A DNA stretch of 64,000 nucleotides from Candidatus Cloacimonas sp. (GCA_039680785.1 JBDKSF010000025.1:28463-92462); one strand, 5' to 3'. Positions 9,846 to 19,757 are shown, numbered from the stretch's first letter. Translations and numbers: made by a program. Notes: generated by a model not told the origin, from the letters alone.

Positions 9846-10388
9846 TTACCAATTCCCACTTGTACCAGCCCCGAAAGTTGTTGTCTGTTCAACTGGTTTG
9901 GGGGGACGGGGTGCTAATTCAGTAGTATTAATAGTGCCATTATAACTGTAACGGATATTTCTATCCTGTATATCCAAGATATGGCGTCCTTCAACATAAT
10001 CGCCTACATGGGCTTCATACAATTTACCCTGATATTCTATATAGGCAATTTTATTACCATTCTCATCTCTCGCGGTAGTAGCTAAGCGAAATGTATTCTT
10101 CAGCATATTTTCATATTCTTTTTCTCTGTCCACTTTATCCTTAATGATATTACCCTGCCGTAAGGGATCTTTATTGGAATTGAAGACAAACATTTTTCTG
10201 TCTTGAATGGAATTCTCAATGGATTTAATTTTTACGAGCAGTGTATCGGAAACGGATTCTTTTGTATGTATTGACTTTTCTGGTATCTTATTCAATGTGC
10301 TGTATAAGCTTAAAAGATGAATTCCCATTGCAAAGAGAGAGATCACGATTAGGGCTATTGCCAGGTCTTTAATAAATCTCAGCTGCAT
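9846..10388 (-). CDS. pilP: PilP-like pilus assembly protein
   Basis: 180-residue protein with an N-terminal membrane anchor (about 9-30), a charged linker, and a C-terminal beta domain with the PilP/GspC-type pattern (YEAHVGDYVEGRHILDI, roughly 125-165) that in known systems contacts the secretin. The tail is Pro-rich, then Gly/Ser-rich. One base separates it from pilO, and pilQ follows after a short gap. The assignment rests on gene order plus this weakly conserved domain; sequence similarity to proteobacterial PilP is low. Confidence 0.78.
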   Translation of the reverse strand: MQLRFIKDLAIALIVISLFAMGIHLLSLYSTLNKIPEKSIHTKESVSDTLLVKIKSIENSIQDRKMFVFNSNKDPLRQGNIIKDKVDREKEYENMLKNTFRLATTARDENGNKIAYIEYQGKLYEAHVGDYVEGRHILDIQDRNIRYSYNGTINTTELAPRPPKPVEQTTTFGAGTSGNW

Positions 10389-10389
10389 C

Positions 10390-10941
10390 TTATGCCTCCC
10401 TCTTCACTTTGAATACAGAAAGCTCCAAAGAAACCCTGTAACGATTGGGTCCATTTTCAGCAGCTACATCTTTTTCAGAAGCTGCCAATGGGCTTATATC
10501 CAAAGAATGAATTTTGATAATATTATCCATTGATTCCAGGTCGGAGATAAACTGTCCAATTTGAACATAACTTGCTTCCAGTTCCATAGTATAAGTAGTT
10601 TCTACCAGACCTTGAAGAGTAAATTTGTTGCTGTCTGAAAGTTTATTTATGGCGATATTTCTTTGATCAGCCATCTTACCGATTGTGGTTTTAAAAGCAT
10701 TGATCTCGTCAAAACTAAAACTCGGTTCCCTGGTTAAGCTGTTGTCTATTATCATAGAAAACTGGCTAAGCTGTTGATTCATTATGCGAGCGCTGTTCAA
10801 TTGTTCCTGAGCTGTTTTGATTTTACTATCCAATTCCTTAATTTTGGAGCGATTTGCATTTACATTGTTGATAGTAAACACAAAGAACAGGATCGTAATC
10901 AGCAAAATGCACAGAACGAAGATCAGGTATTTATTCCTCAT
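10390..10941 (-). CDS. pilO: PilO-like pilus assembly protein
   Basis: 183-residue bitopic inner-membrane protein. A transmembrane helix (about 5-25) is followed by a coiled-coil stretch (about 28-60) and a ferredoxin-like periplasmic domain ending in RVSLELSVFKV. This is the standard PilO layout. It overlaps pilN by four bases (ATGA) and abuts pilP. In known systems PilN and PilO form the periplasmic alignment complex between the PilM/ATPase side and PilP/PilQ. Confidence 0.85.
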   Translation of the reverse strand: MRNKYLIFVLCILLITILFFVFTINNVNANRSKIKELDSKIKTAQEQLNSARIMNQQLSQFSMIIDNSLTREPSFSFDEINAFKTTIGKMADQRNIAINKLSDSNKFTLQGLVETTYTMELEASYVQIGQFISDLESMDNIIKIHSLDISPLAASEKDVAAENGPNRYRVSLELSVFKVKREA

Positions 10942-11531
10942 CTTGCTCCTCCCTCATTTGCTTCTCTGCTGTAACATTCAATCACGAATTCCAAGATAGC
11001 AGTATCTTTTACGATTTGTTTTGTTATGGAACCTGATTTGATCCTGGGGAAATCATTACTAATTTCTTGATTAGCTTTTAAACGATCTATGAAGGACTGG
11101 ATTAAATCTAATTCTCTCACATTTTTGTCCACTTCGGTAATGCCATTTAAAGTAAGAATTCCGTTGGCATAAGAAAATTTGCGAATTGCCAGCTTTTGAT
11201 CTATCGCGTTACTTAGGGCTATCATTTTCTTTGCCCAGAAGATTCTGTTGTTAAATGTTTGGGCGAGTTTATCCAGGTCTTTGCTGGATAAAAAGTCCTT
11301 GCTTGTCTCATAACTTGCCAGTTCTTTTTGTAACTCGTTCAAATATTTTTGGCGGTTTTCTACTCTAACCTTTACCATTCCATTAATATAAAACCAAGCT
11401 GCAAGCATAATGATCAATATCAGCGTATAGGTAACTATCGAATTGATAAAAACCTTCTTCTCACGCTCTGCTTGCAGACGCATTTCTCCGAATTTATTAA
11501 GGTTTATTTTGAAATAAAATGTATTTTCCAT
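10938..11531 (-). CDS. pilN: PilN-like pilus assembly protein
   Basis: 197 residues. A short cytoplasmic N-terminus, which in PilN docks onto PilM, starts with YFKINLNKFGEM and lies close to the family's INLLP-type motif. A transmembrane helix (about 30-50), a coiled coil and a periplasmic ferredoxin-like domain with LTLNGITEVDKNVRELD follow. It lies directly after pilM and overlaps pilO. Role inferred from family and gene order. Confidence 0.87.
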   Translation of the reverse strand: MENTFYFKINLNKFGEMRLQAEREKKVFINSIVTYTLILIIMLAAWFYINGMVKVRVENRQKYLNELQKELASYETSKDFLSSKDLDKLAQTFNNRIFWAKKMIALSNAIDQKLAIRKFSYANGILTLNGITEVDKNVRELDLIQSFIDRLKANQEISNDFPRIKSGSITKQIVKDTAILEFVIECYSREANEGGAR

Positions 11532-11546
11532 CAGCGAAATCCTCCC

Positions 11547-12617
11547 CTATTCCAGTCGCATTGCCAAGCCGATGGCTAAAGCAAGTTGCGGGTCTTTTTT
11601 ATCTTGGAATTTTTCAGGCATTTCCACATTAATAAAAGGCATAAAGATTTCTGTTGGAATTGCTACTTTCTCTTCGACAAATTCTCGTAATCCCTTCAGT
11701 TTGGCAGTTCCACCCATAAGATAGATCTTACGAAAATCACTATTTCCTGCTTCTTTAACATAGAAACGCAAGGAGCGACGAACTTCTTCCACAATATTTT
11801 CTTCCGTGGATTTTTCCGATATATCAAGCATACTAACGGTTTGAACATTATTAGCATCAGGATTATCTTCCAAACCAAATTCCAGTTTATGCCGCTCTGC
11901 TTGGTCCCATTCCATTTGGCGTTTTCGCATTATATCACGCGTAAAATTGTATCCCCCGAAAGGTATATCACGGGCAAACATTTTGGCTTGAGGTCCCCAG
12001 ATAACCATATTCGTTCTATGCGCTCCCAAATTCAATAATATGTAAACCCCTTCTTCCACGAAAGTATTCAAGATGAAACTGTTAGCAATTGCCAAAGAAT
12101 CGATATCTATTATGTTTGGTGATAAACCAACATTCATTAGAACATTGGTGTGCTCATTCAATACCTCTTTGGAAGTGGCAGCCAAGAGAATGTTCATATT
12201 ATTGGTCTTTTCTTCCAGATTAATAACCTGATAATCCAAAATCATATCTGTTCCACTGATAGGAATATGTTTCTTTGCTTCAAAGAAGAGAGCCGATTCC
12301 AGTTCTTCATCAGGAAGAAAGATGGTTTTAATCTGTTTGATGCTTGTGTTATCTCCCCCAATGGATGTAACTAAATGCTTTATATGCTTCGGGCTTATTT
12401 TTAGCGTATTCAGCATTTCACTTAGCACGGGTCCATACCTATCCGGCCGTAAGTCACTGGGAATATATTCAGTTCCCGTTGGAACAGTAGGGCTTATTTC
12501 ATAATTCAAGAGCTTGAACCCTTCGTGCAATTTTTTCAAGTGAACAATTTTAATACTGTGAGTTCCAATATCTATACCCACAGTTTCTTTAAATCGAACT
12601 TGTTTTTTCTTCTTCAT
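11547..12617 (-). CDS. pilM: PilM, actin-like pilus assembly ATPase
   Basis: 356-residue cytoplasmic FtsA/actin-fold protein. The phosphate-1 motif VGIDIGTHSIKIVHL begins at about residue 13, the phosphate-2 region is VYILLNLGAHRTNMVIW (about 192-208), and the C-terminal adenosine motif is IYLMGGTAKLKGL. PilM binds the PilN N-terminus and forms a ring around the ATPase in known pili. GAGG lies five bases before the ATG. Confidence 0.95.
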   Translation of the reverse strand: MKKKKQVRFKETVGIDIGTHSIKIVHLKKLHEGFKLLNYEISPTVPTGTEYIPSDLRPDRYGPVLSEMLNTLKISPKHIKHLVTSIGGDNTSIKQIKTIFLPDEELESALFFEAKKHIPISGTDMILDYQVINLEEKTNNMNILLAATSKEVLNEHTNVLMNVGLSPNIIDIDSLAIANSFILNTFVEEGVYILLNLGAHRTNMVIWGPQAKMFARDIPFGGYNFTRDIMRKRQMEWDQAERHKLEFGLEDNPDANNVQTVSMLDISEKSTEENIVEEVRRSLRFYVKEAGNSDFRKIYLMGGTAKLKGLREFVEEKVAIPTEIFMPFINVEMPEKFQDKKDPQLALAIGLAMRLE

Positions 12618-12656
12618 TCTTCCTCTTTATTTATCATATTATTTCACAATAGTATT

Positions 12657-14603
12657 CTATATTAAGTTTCGAGGCGGCTTTTTCAAAAACCAGCTTCCTT
12701 GCGCTAAAGGAAGACGTTCTCCTTGCCGCTTGAAATATGGCCAACAAGGTGGTTTTCTGTTATACATTCGAGTATCATAGTTGTAATTTTTCTTATACCC
12801 AACTCCCGTACCAGCAGCTCCGTCATAATGTCTGGTATTTAAAGTTACTACTACATTAGGATTTTGGTATAATTGGACATTAGTAACTATTGTAGGCGAA
12901 CTGCTATTTCCGCAATAATCTATGGGAGGATTCCATGCACCTCCGGAAGGATATTCGTTATCGTAATAATTTCGGTGCACAAAACCACGCCGGCGTTGAT
13001 TAACTCCACCCCAGATATTAATGGTTCCTCTCTCACAATAGGGATGAAGTTCAGGCCAAATAGGATTATACCACGGAAAATCAAGCCAGCCGGGCCAAGG
13101 ATGGGATGAGGATTGAGGCCAATAGTTTCGATGGATATCAATCCAATCAAACAATATCATACCGGCATCGGGAGTATCATTAGCAGGATTAAATTTTACT
13201 GCCGGGATAGAACCATGCGGATGCTGATATTCAAAAGTAAAAACACCGTCTTCATGGCAATTTGTTCCTCGTCCTAAAGCTGCCATAGCGGCGTAAATCC
13301 AGATTCCATTATCTACAGCAGAATCGGCTCCCATATTAGTATGGTAACGAACTGAATCTGCCTGTCCCCTGTAAGCATATTTTATAATAATGGATTTTTC
13401 GGAAACTAATCCTAACATATCATAATCGTTATCAAGCGGAGAATCTCCTATGCTCGTATGCTGATAGAGTAAATCATCAACTAACCACATTGTATCAGTA
13501 GAAGCCCAAGTTTGAAAGCCAGAAATAGTTCCTCCTATCCAAAGCTTGCATTCTGCATAATAAGCTCCTCCGTTACGAGCGCTGGTTGAATATGGTGACC
13601 AGATTGTATCTGCAACAGGGAAATAGTTTATCGTAGTTTCCGAACCGGGAGCATACGGATAGCCCATAGGGTAAGTAGGATACATAGGCAATTGTTTCCG
13701 AGAGGGAATGATTTGACCCTGCCACCCGTCTGCCTGATATCCATCTAAAGTGAGCATCAAGATTTGATCTTCACCCCATGCTGATCCAACTCTATCTCCA
13801 AGAGACCTAATTTCAACCATATTTTCAGGGAAATCATATTCATCGTAATGTTCAATTAGTCCACCTCTAAATATGGTGTCGCGGGGATATGTGGCAGGAG
13901 TTGAAACAACTTCACCTGATGTAGTTACGATTGCCAAAAAGGTAGGCCATCCATTATTATTACCGCCTCCTGCCTGTTTGATCTGGATATCGGTATTACT
14001 GTGAACTGGTCCGTTTATAACATCATAGCCATAGAAATATACATTAGTGTCATTGGGTGATAAATCACTATCAGTAAAATACATAAATACAGGCCCTGTA
14101 TCTTGGACTAAGGAAAGTTCACCATATTTGCGAGTAAGAGATAAGTTTTTTCTTCCATAATAAACATCCGAGGAACCTGTTCTTCCTTCAACTAAAGAAC
14201 TTATTTGATAATAAGTAGAGCTTTCGCCTGTAAAACTGCCTTGCATAACGCCCCCTACTTCTACAACATTTTCCTCAGATTCCTTATAGACCTTTTTGGC
14301 AACTGATTGCATAGTGTATGTTTTTAGGTAATGGCTGCCACTGACGGAAACCTTCCTTACGGGAGTTCTAATTCCACCCATAATTTCAGGATCTCTTTTT
14401 GCTGCTACTTCCAGATATGCCTGGCCTCTACCTGCTTCAGATCTTAATAAATGAGTGCTCTGAACATCTTCCAGTTCAGAATTAGTAGCTATAACATCTC
14501 GCATAGCCAAGCTGGACATAGTAAGTCCGCTCATAGCACCAATAACCACAAGTAACATAGCAATGGCGACATTACCGCTTTGATTTTTAAGGATGTTCTT
14601 CAT
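12657..14603 (-). CDS. Large PilX-like protein with prepilin-type N-terminus
   Basis: 648 residues. The N-terminus MKNILKNQSG followed by NVAIAMLLVVIGAM looks like a PilX-type prepilin leader: Gly10 cleavage, then the hydrophobic helix, but without Glu5. The rest is a long extracellular region rich in Tyr, Trp, Asn and Pro (for example WPGWLDFPWYNP near the end) that I do not recognise as a named domain. PilX-class proteins are usually under 200 residues, so this is a greatly enlarged version. A pilus-tip or adhesive role is likely by analogy with PilX/PilY1 partners (inference). It lies between the minor prepilin gene at 14621 and pilM. Confidence 0.75.
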   Translation of the reverse strand: MKNILKNQSGNVAIAMLLVVIGAMSGLTMSSLAMRDVIATNSELEDVQSTHLLRSEAGRGQAYLEVAAKRDPEIMGGIRTPVRKVSVSGSHYLKTYTMQSVAKKVYKESEENVVEVGGVMQGSFTGESSTYYQISSLVEGRTGSSDVYYGRKNLSLTRKYGELSLVQDTGPVFMYFTDSDLSPNDTNVYFYGYDVINGPVHSNTDIQIKQAGGGNNNGWPTFLAIVTTSGEVVSTPATYPRDTIFRGGLIEHYDEYDFPENMVEIRSLGDRVGSAWGEDQILMLTLDGYQADGWQGQIIPSRKQLPMYPTYPMGYPYAPGSETTINYFPVADTIWSPYSTSARNGGAYYAECKLWIGGTISGFQTWASTDTMWLVDDLLYQHTSIGDSPLDNDYDMLGLVSEKSIIIKYAYRGQADSVRYHTNMGADSAVDNGIWIYAAMAALGRGTNCHEDGVFTFEYQHPHGSIPAVKFNPANDTPDAGMILFDWIDIHRNYWPQSSSHPWPGWLDFPWYNPIWPELHPYCERGTINIWGGVNQRRRGFVHRNYYDNEYPSGGAWNPPIDYCGNSSSPTIVTNVQLYQNPNVVVTLNTRHYDGAAGTGVGYKKNYNYDTRMYNRKPPCWPYFKRQGERLPLAQGSWFLKKPPRNLI

Positions 14604-14620
14604 AATTAACCTCCTTGGGT

Positions 14621-15265
14621 TTACGGCGACGACGGCCTTTCCATATTTTTCATAGCCATCGTAGTTTTAAAATGGACACTTCGGAACTCATTCTCCCGAA
14701 TTTGCACCTTAGTTTTAAGCTCAACATTGATTACACAGAGATTCTCATTTGTCATATATTGAAAAATTGCATTATTGGCATTAGCATCACTAATTAAAAA
14801 ATCTTCAATAATTACTTTATCTTTCGAACCCGCTTGGGGAAAGATAGTTATGGCGGAAGGAGAATCTGTACCATGGTGCCTGTAATCCATTTTGATTACA
14901 CCATCATGCAAATAGTACTTTACATAATCATCCGGATATTGATTGGTAAGAGGCGGAGTAATTTGAATACCTTTGCTCACTCCTGGAATTGTAGTCATAT
15001 TTATTAAAGTGAGTTGCTTGGCACTTGTAACTCCTTCAAATTCAATATCTGATGAACGAGATCCAATATGATAACCGTATTTCAGTATATTTAGGAAGGC
15101 AGCTGAATCTTTTTGTAAATCTACATAAGCGTTCAGTTCTTGATATTTTCGGAAAAATATACCTATTCCCATTGTTGCCACTACCATCAATATAGTGGAA
15201 ATAACGATAACAGCTATCGTTTCAAAGAGGGTAAACCCTTTTTCATTGAGTAAAGAGCATTTCAT
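14621..15265 (-). CDS. Minor prepilin (PilW-like)
   Basis: 214 residues with a canonical type III leader: MKCSLLNEKG followed by FTLFETIAVIVISTI, cleavage after Gly10 and Glu at mature position 5. The C-terminal domain is beta-rich without a recognisable specific family. It lies nine bases after the next upstream prepilin gene and 17 bases before the PilX-like gene. Minor pilins usually prime assembly or modulate function. Confidence 0.88.
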   Translation of the reverse strand: MKCSLLNEKGFTLFETIAVIVISTILMVVATMGIGIFFRKYQELNAYVDLQKDSAAFLNILKYGYHIGSRSSDIEFEGVTSAKQLTLINMTTIPGVSKGIQITPPLTNQYPDDYVKYYLHDGVIKMDYRHHGTDSPSAITIFPQAGSKDKVIIEDFLISDANANNAIFQYMTNENLCVINVELKTKVQIRENEFRSVHFKTTMAMKNMERPSSP

Positions 15266-15273
15266 ATTATACT

Positions 15274-15750
15274 CTAATTATAAAAATCTTCGCGCATACG
15301 CACATAATGTTCTTTCTCGGTAACTGGATCCACCCAACGGACTTCTCCGATTACATAATAAAATCCATAAGTATTATTCAAATAATACTCTTCTTCCTTT
15401 TGGGCAGTCACATACATTCTACCAGTTATTGTCATCTCTTTTGTCTGATCTATTATTACAGGAACATCTTTGAAGGTATGGAAAGTACCTTCTTTCATAT
15501 AGAGTGTATATTGCTTTTCCAGCTCTCCCGTCAATATAAAAGTAGCTATTCTTTGTCTGTAGTCACGCGTAATTTGTTTCTCAGCGAATTCTATTCCTAT
15601 ATAGATAGTAAGAACCATAACCGCTATAACGATTGCCACAATCAGAAGTTCAGCCAAACTATACCCTTCCTGAGAACGCAGAACGCTGAATAAAGGTTTT
15701 GTCCTTTTCGTTTTTTTGTCCTCAGGTAGGGTATGAATATCTTTCTTCAT
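15274..15750 (-). CDS. Minor prepilin with long leader
   Basis: 158 residues. The prepilin motif is SQEG followed by YSLAELLIVAIVIAVM, with predicted cleavage after Gly29, so the leader is unusually long and basic. A C-terminal globular domain of about 110 residues includes FYYVIGEVRWVDP. It is separated from pilT by two bases. Class assignment (PilV/PilE-like) is uncertain. Confidence 0.85.
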   Translation of the reverse strand: MKKDIHTLPEDKKTKRTKPLFSVLRSQEGYSLAELLIVAIVIAVMVLTIYIGIEFAEKQITRDYRQRIATFILTGELEKQYTLYMKEGTFHTFKDVPVIIDQTKEMTITGRMYVTAQKEEEYYLNNTYGFYYVIGEVRWVDPVTEKEHYVRMREDFYN

Positions 15751-15752
15751 TC

Positions 15753-16808
15753 CTAAAAACCTGCTCCGGTAGCAAATTGTTTAGGATTATCAGCAAATTC
15801 TTCCGCAATTGTCCGTTCGATCAAATTGTTCATTACCAAGTTATACAAGGACTGATCTCTGGTTTGCATACCTTCCTTTGTACTTGCTTGAATAACGGAG
15901 GGAATCTGATAGGTCTTTTCTTCTCGAATCAAATTGCGAACTGCAGCGTTAGCTATCATTATTTCCACGGAAGGAACACGACCTTTACCATCTTTTGTAG
16001 GTAAAAGAGTTTGAGCGATAACCGCTTCGAGCGATTCAGAAAGCATAGACCGAACCTGTTGTTGTTGTTCTTTAGGAAACATATCTATGATACGGTCAAT
16101 GGATTTCGTACAACTTCCAGTATGCAATGTGGCAAAAACCAGATGACCTGTTTCGGCAGCTGTCAACGCCAAAGACACCGTTTCCAAATCACGCATTTCA
16201 CCAACCAAAATTACATCCGGATCTTCACGCAGAGCACTACGCAAAGCAGCAGTAAAGCTCCAAGTATCATGTCCCAGTTCGCGCTGATTTATTAAACTGT
16301 TTTTACTGCGATGCACAAATTCAATCGGGTCTTCAACGGTTATAATATGGCAATTACGGCTGTCGTTAATGGAATCAATCATCGTAGCCAAAGTTGTAGA
16401 TTTTCCGCTGCCCGTAGGTCCCGTAACCAAAATAAGCCCTTTTTCCTTCATTGTTAACCGTTTTAGAATATCGGGCAGGTGCAATTCATCGTAAGTTTTA
16501 ATTTCGTTTGGAATTACACGAAAGGCACAGGATACACCATTAATTTGATGGAAAGCATTAACCCTGAATCGGACATCGTTACTTAGTTTTGTAGAAAAGT
16601 CAATCTCCAAATTCTTTTTAAAGAGTGCTTGTTGTGATTCATTCATCACTCCATAAACAAGGGTTTCTACCTCTTCCGGGCTTTGGATGGGAAGATTTAA
16701 TTTTTTCATACGGCCATTAACACGCACCATAGGATGTGCGCCAGAGGCAATATGAAGATCTGATGCTCCAGCTTCTGCTGTAAAGCGTAATAATTCATGA
16801 ATTGTCAA
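15753..16808 (-). CDS. pilT: Pilus retraction ATPase PilT
   Basis: 351 residues, the standard PilT length. It carries Walker A GPTGSGKST, the Asp box TVEDPIEF, Walker B in DPDVILVGEMRDLE and the His box ATLHTGSC. The near-diagnostic retraction motif AVRNLIREEKTYQ is a form of AIRNLIRE. There is no zinc tetracysteine. It is the second gene of the operon, behind the major pilin. It drives pilus depolymerisation and so supports twitching or adhesion dynamics. Confidence 0.96.
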   Translation of the reverse strand: MTIHELLRFTAEAGASDLHIASGAHPMVRVNGRMKKLNLPIQSPEEVETLVYGVMNESQQALFKKNLEIDFSTKLSNDVRFRVNAFHQINGVSCAFRVIPNEIKTYDELHLPDILKRLTMKEKGLILVTGPTGSGKSTTLATMIDSINDSRNCHIITVEDPIEFVHRSKNSLINQRELGHDTWSFTAALRSALREDPDVILVGEMRDLETVSLALTAAETGHLVFATLHTGSCTKSIDRIIDMFPKEQQQQVRSMLSESLEAVIAQTLLPTKDGKGRVPSVEIMIANAAVRNLIREEKTYQIPSVIQASTKEGMQTRDQSLYNLVMNNLIERTIAEEFADNPKQFATGAGF

Positions 16809-16827
16809 TTTAATATCCTCCCGATAA

Positions 16828-17265
16828 TTAGTCGGTCTCCATTCCTCCGGTGTCTGGATTAGTCCATGTATCTATACCATAACCATGGAATTTGGCATCT
16901 TCAACATCATACCAAACCTGCTTTCCTTCACCGCCTGCAAAGTCCTGAGTAGAAGTGGCAATATACTTCTTGGGGGGATTACCGACAACTTCAAATTTCC
17001 AATTTTTAATAGTGCTTTCACCCAGATTAGCTTCTTTCAGAGCCAGCTCAATCGTGAATCCTTCAGTTGTTCCATTGGTTTGCATATAAATATCGTAGGT
17101 CTTGCGAATAGTGTTTATAGCAGTTTGAGCTTCCGTGCTACGAGATTTTTCCACATATCGTAAATAACGAGGAACGGCTAAAGCCGCCAGAATGGCTACA
17201 ATAATAACCACCACTAAGATTTCAATCAGGGTAAAACCCTTTTGGTTTTTCAGTTTCCTGAGCAT
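16828..17265 (-). CDS. pilA: Major type IV pilin (PilA/GspG-like)
   Basis: 145 residues. The perfect prepilin signal is MLRKLKNQKG followed by FTLIEILVVVIIVAIL, with cleavage after Gly10, Glu5 present, and the usual alpha1 helix ending in RSTEAQTAINTIRKTY. The small C-terminal domain has no disulphide cysteines and ends in a Gly/Asp-rich tail resembling GspG-type pseudopilins. A strong AGGAGG precedes the ATG. As first gene of the operon with the best ribosome site it is the likely major subunit. Confidence 0.92.
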   Translation of the reverse strand: MLRKLKNQKGFTLIEILVVVIIVAILAALAVPRYLRYVEKSRSTEAQTAINTIRKTYDIYMQTNGTTEGFTIELALKEANLGESTIKNWKFEVVGNPPKKYIATSTQDFAGGEGKQVWYDVEDAKFHGYGIDTWTNPDTGGMETD

Positions 17266-17714
17266 TTTTGTATCCTCCTACAGGATTGATTTTTTTATTT
17301 GATTATATATGCACAATGCGTGCCAAAATCTCAGCTAAAAATAAAAATAATCGAGTTTGGGGAGAATAAAAACGCATAATGAATAGCGAAAACTCTCCGT
17401 AACTTGTAGATACTTATGCAGTTATAAAAATGCAGGGCTATTGATAAAATAGTTTGGGTTTTCTTCTTAGTCCACCATCATACTTGCATTATAATTTGAA
17501 ATTTCCAGATTGTTACTTAATACACAATGTAATAAAGTGCATTTGGGTTAATTCAATGCCTTATTTATACCGGGAGGATTAGTTATCCTATCAGTAATTT
17601 TTTCTCACTGTAGCGTCAGCGCCGTATGTAAACGATAAATCACTTGACCTAATCACCAGTTTCATTTTTTTGTCTTTTAATCAAAATCACAAGTTCAGAA
17701 TTAAGGAGCATAAA
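17266..17714. other. Divergent intergenic region, pil operon / PPIase gene
   Basis: 449 bp AT-rich region that must hold the promoters of both divergent units. On the minus strand a perfect TATAAT occurs at 17493-17488 but without a good -35 partner. If used it would give a pilA leader of about 215 nt. A strong AAGGAG lies before 17715. I see no coding sequence or strong hairpin. Confidence 0.6.
17488..17493 (-). promoter_or_regulatory. Possible -10 box of the pil operon
   Basis: Perfect TATAAT on the minus strand, about 220 bp upstream of the pilA start. No convincing -35 box is visible, so this is tentative. Confidence 0.25.
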
Positions 17715-19757
17715 ATGTCCCATCCTTTACATTTTTGCCTTGGGCTGTTATTGCTAATAAGTAGTTTTCTGTTATTAGCAGCTGAAAATGTACCTGTTTC
17801 TGTCAATAGTGACAGGCGTATTAATGATTCCGACATTCTTGCCGAATATGACGGGGGAGTTATCACCCGCAAAGATTTAAATGACAAAATATCCAGTTTA
17901 CCTCCACAATATCAAGCAAGGTATAAAACAGTTGAAGGTCAGACAGAGGTCTTGAATGCAATGGCAATGGAAGAGGTATTTTTCAAGAAAGCTCAGCAAA
18001 TGGGTTTGGAAAATGATCCTACTGTTTTGGAACGCATTGCCGGCATTGAAAAGCGTTTTTATGTGCAGGAATATTATAAACGCAATGTATCTGATTTAAT
18101 TGTTCTTACGGATGAAGACCTGCGTGCCTATTACGATCAGAATTTGGCGCAATTTTATCAAAATCCCAATATTACTATTGATTATATTCAAGCTGAAAAT
18201 GAAACGGAAGCACGCAAGGCATTAGCGGAACTTAAAAAGGGCGCTTCTTTTGCCGCGATTTCAGATAAATACAACCAAAATACTTATGCCAAGGGTTTGA
18301 AAGGCAGAATTAAGAACATTCGTTTGAATGGAAATATTCCTGGCGTCGGTAATGATGCAGAATTGGAAAATTTAATTCGCAACGCTACAGTGGATACTCT
18401 TTCTTTTATCGGTCCCATCAATACAACAAATGGTTGGCATATTTTCCGCATTGTGGATAGGGTGGAAGGATATCAAAAAGATTTTACAGAAGTAAAACCT
18501 GAAATTGAACAGCGTTTGCGTCCCCTGAAAGAGAAGGAATTGTTAAATTCCATAACGGAAAATTTGAAAGCGAAATATGCGGTTGTCATCGACACCACTA
18601 CCGTAAATGCCATCGTTTTAGCACCTGAAAAGCGCAACAACAATAATGCCTTAATGGATAAAATAGTAGTAAATGCCGCGCGACCCGATTTACAAATTAC
18701 CGTGAAACAATTACTACAGATATACGACAAACTTTCTCCTCAAGAACAGATGTTCGTAACTAAGGGGGGAGGCATCAATTTACTCATTTCTCAGGAACTG
18801 ATGCAAGACCTTATGTTCATTGAAGCAAAATCTTTGGGCTATGAAAAATATTTTGCGGATAATGCTGATTTCATTCAAGCAAAGCGCTCTTATATTTTGC
18901 GCGGGGCATTTGAAAAACTTGTTGCCGACGCTATCGAAGTTAGTGACGACGAGATTGCCCAACGCTATGAACAAGATAAAGAACAATATGCCACTCCCGA
19001 ATATCGCACCCTTGAAGTTCTCTTTTTTGATAATAAAAAAGTAGCGGACAAGGTATGGAAAAAATACAAAAAGGCATATAAGAAAAATAATGAAAAGGCA
19101 ATGCAGGATTTAATCAAGAAATATTCCCTCAAGCCGGCTAACGCCATTTTGGATTATCAATATAAAAACGGCATCATTACCGGTATTGGACAGGATGCTG
19201 ATTTCTCCAATATGGTTTGGAATAATCCCGTTGGTTATCTTAGCCCCGTTTTTAAATCTGCCAGAGGAGATATTGTCTTTTTCCGCACCATCAAGGAAAC
19301 CCCCAAGGTCTATAAAAGTAAACAGGAAGCGGGACCTCGTATTTATGGACTGATTAAATCCGAGAAAAGTAAAACGAAACAAGGGGAAGTCACCGATTCA
19401 TTATTTAAGGAATTTCATCTGAAAAAATACCCTGAGCGTCTCACTCTTACAATGAGTGCGGAAGAACTATTCGATCAAGCTGATAATGCAGCCAGACAAC
19501 GCAATTTCAAAGATGCCATTACTTATTATGACCAAATTATAAAGTATTATAATAATAAGACCGATGATTATAAAGCATCTTTTATGAAAGCATTTCTCAT
19601 TGCCGAAGAAATGAAACAAACAGACCTGGCTCTGCAGCTTTTCAAAGATTTTTTGCAGAAATATCCTACCGGCGATTTAAATGAATCGGCTCAGTTTATG
19701 ATTGATAGTTTAGAAGGCAAAGTTCCAGAAGATTTTGAGCCGCAAGAAGAAAAATAA
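17715..19757 (+). CDS. Periplasmic peptidyl-prolyl isomerase, SurA/PpiC type
   Basis: 680 residues from the preferred ATG at 17715 (AAGGAG seven bases upstream; a TTG 15 codons earlier is less likely). A signal peptide (LGLLLLISSFLLLAAEN) is followed by a SurA_N-like helical region and a parvulin rotamase domain with the family's spaced pattern (ALAELKKGASFAAISDKY through GPINTTNGWHIFRIVDR). A second long chaperone-like region follows, then a C-terminal tetratricopeptide-like tail (ARQRNFKDAITYYDQIIKYY). Likely an outer-membrane-protein chaperone or foldase. The TPR tail is unusual for SurA. Confidence 0.88.
   Translation: MSHPLHFCLGLLLLISSFLLLAAENVPVSVNSDRRINDSDILAEYDGGVITRKDLNDKISSLPPQYQARYKTVEGQTEVLNAMAMEEVFFKKAQQMGLENDPTVLERIAGIEKRFYVQEYYKRNVSDLIVLTDEDLRAYYDQNLAQFYQNPNITIDYIQAENETEARKALAELKKGASFAAISDKYNQNTYAKGLKGRIKNIRLNGNIPGVGNDAELENLIRNATVDTLSFIGPINTTNGWHIFRIVDRVEGYQKDFTEVKPEIEQRLRPLKEKELLNSITENLKAKYAVVIDTTTVNAIVLAPEKRNNNNALMDKIVVNAARPDLQITVKQLLQIYDKLSPQEQMFVTKGGGINLLISQELMQDLMFIEAKSLGYEKYFADNADFIQAKRSYILRGAFEKLVADAIEVSDDEIAQRYEQDKEQYATPEYRTLEVLFFDNKKVADKVWKKYKKAYKKNNEKAMQDLIKKYSLKPANAILDYQYKNGIITGIGQDADFSNMVWNNPVGYLSPVFKSARGDIVFFRTIKETPKVYKSKQEAGPRIYGLIKSEKSKTKQGEVTDSLFKEFHLKKYPERLTLTMSAEELFDQADNAARQRNFKDAITYYDQIIKYYNNKTDDYKASFMKAFLIAEEMKQTDLALQLFKDFLQKYPTGDLNESAQFMIDSLEGKVPEDFEPQEEK

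Noticed and set aside
9819..9852. TTG start for pilQ at 9852
   Set aside because: The ATG at 9819 has a good GGGAGT and starts the signal peptide; the longer form overlaps pilP.
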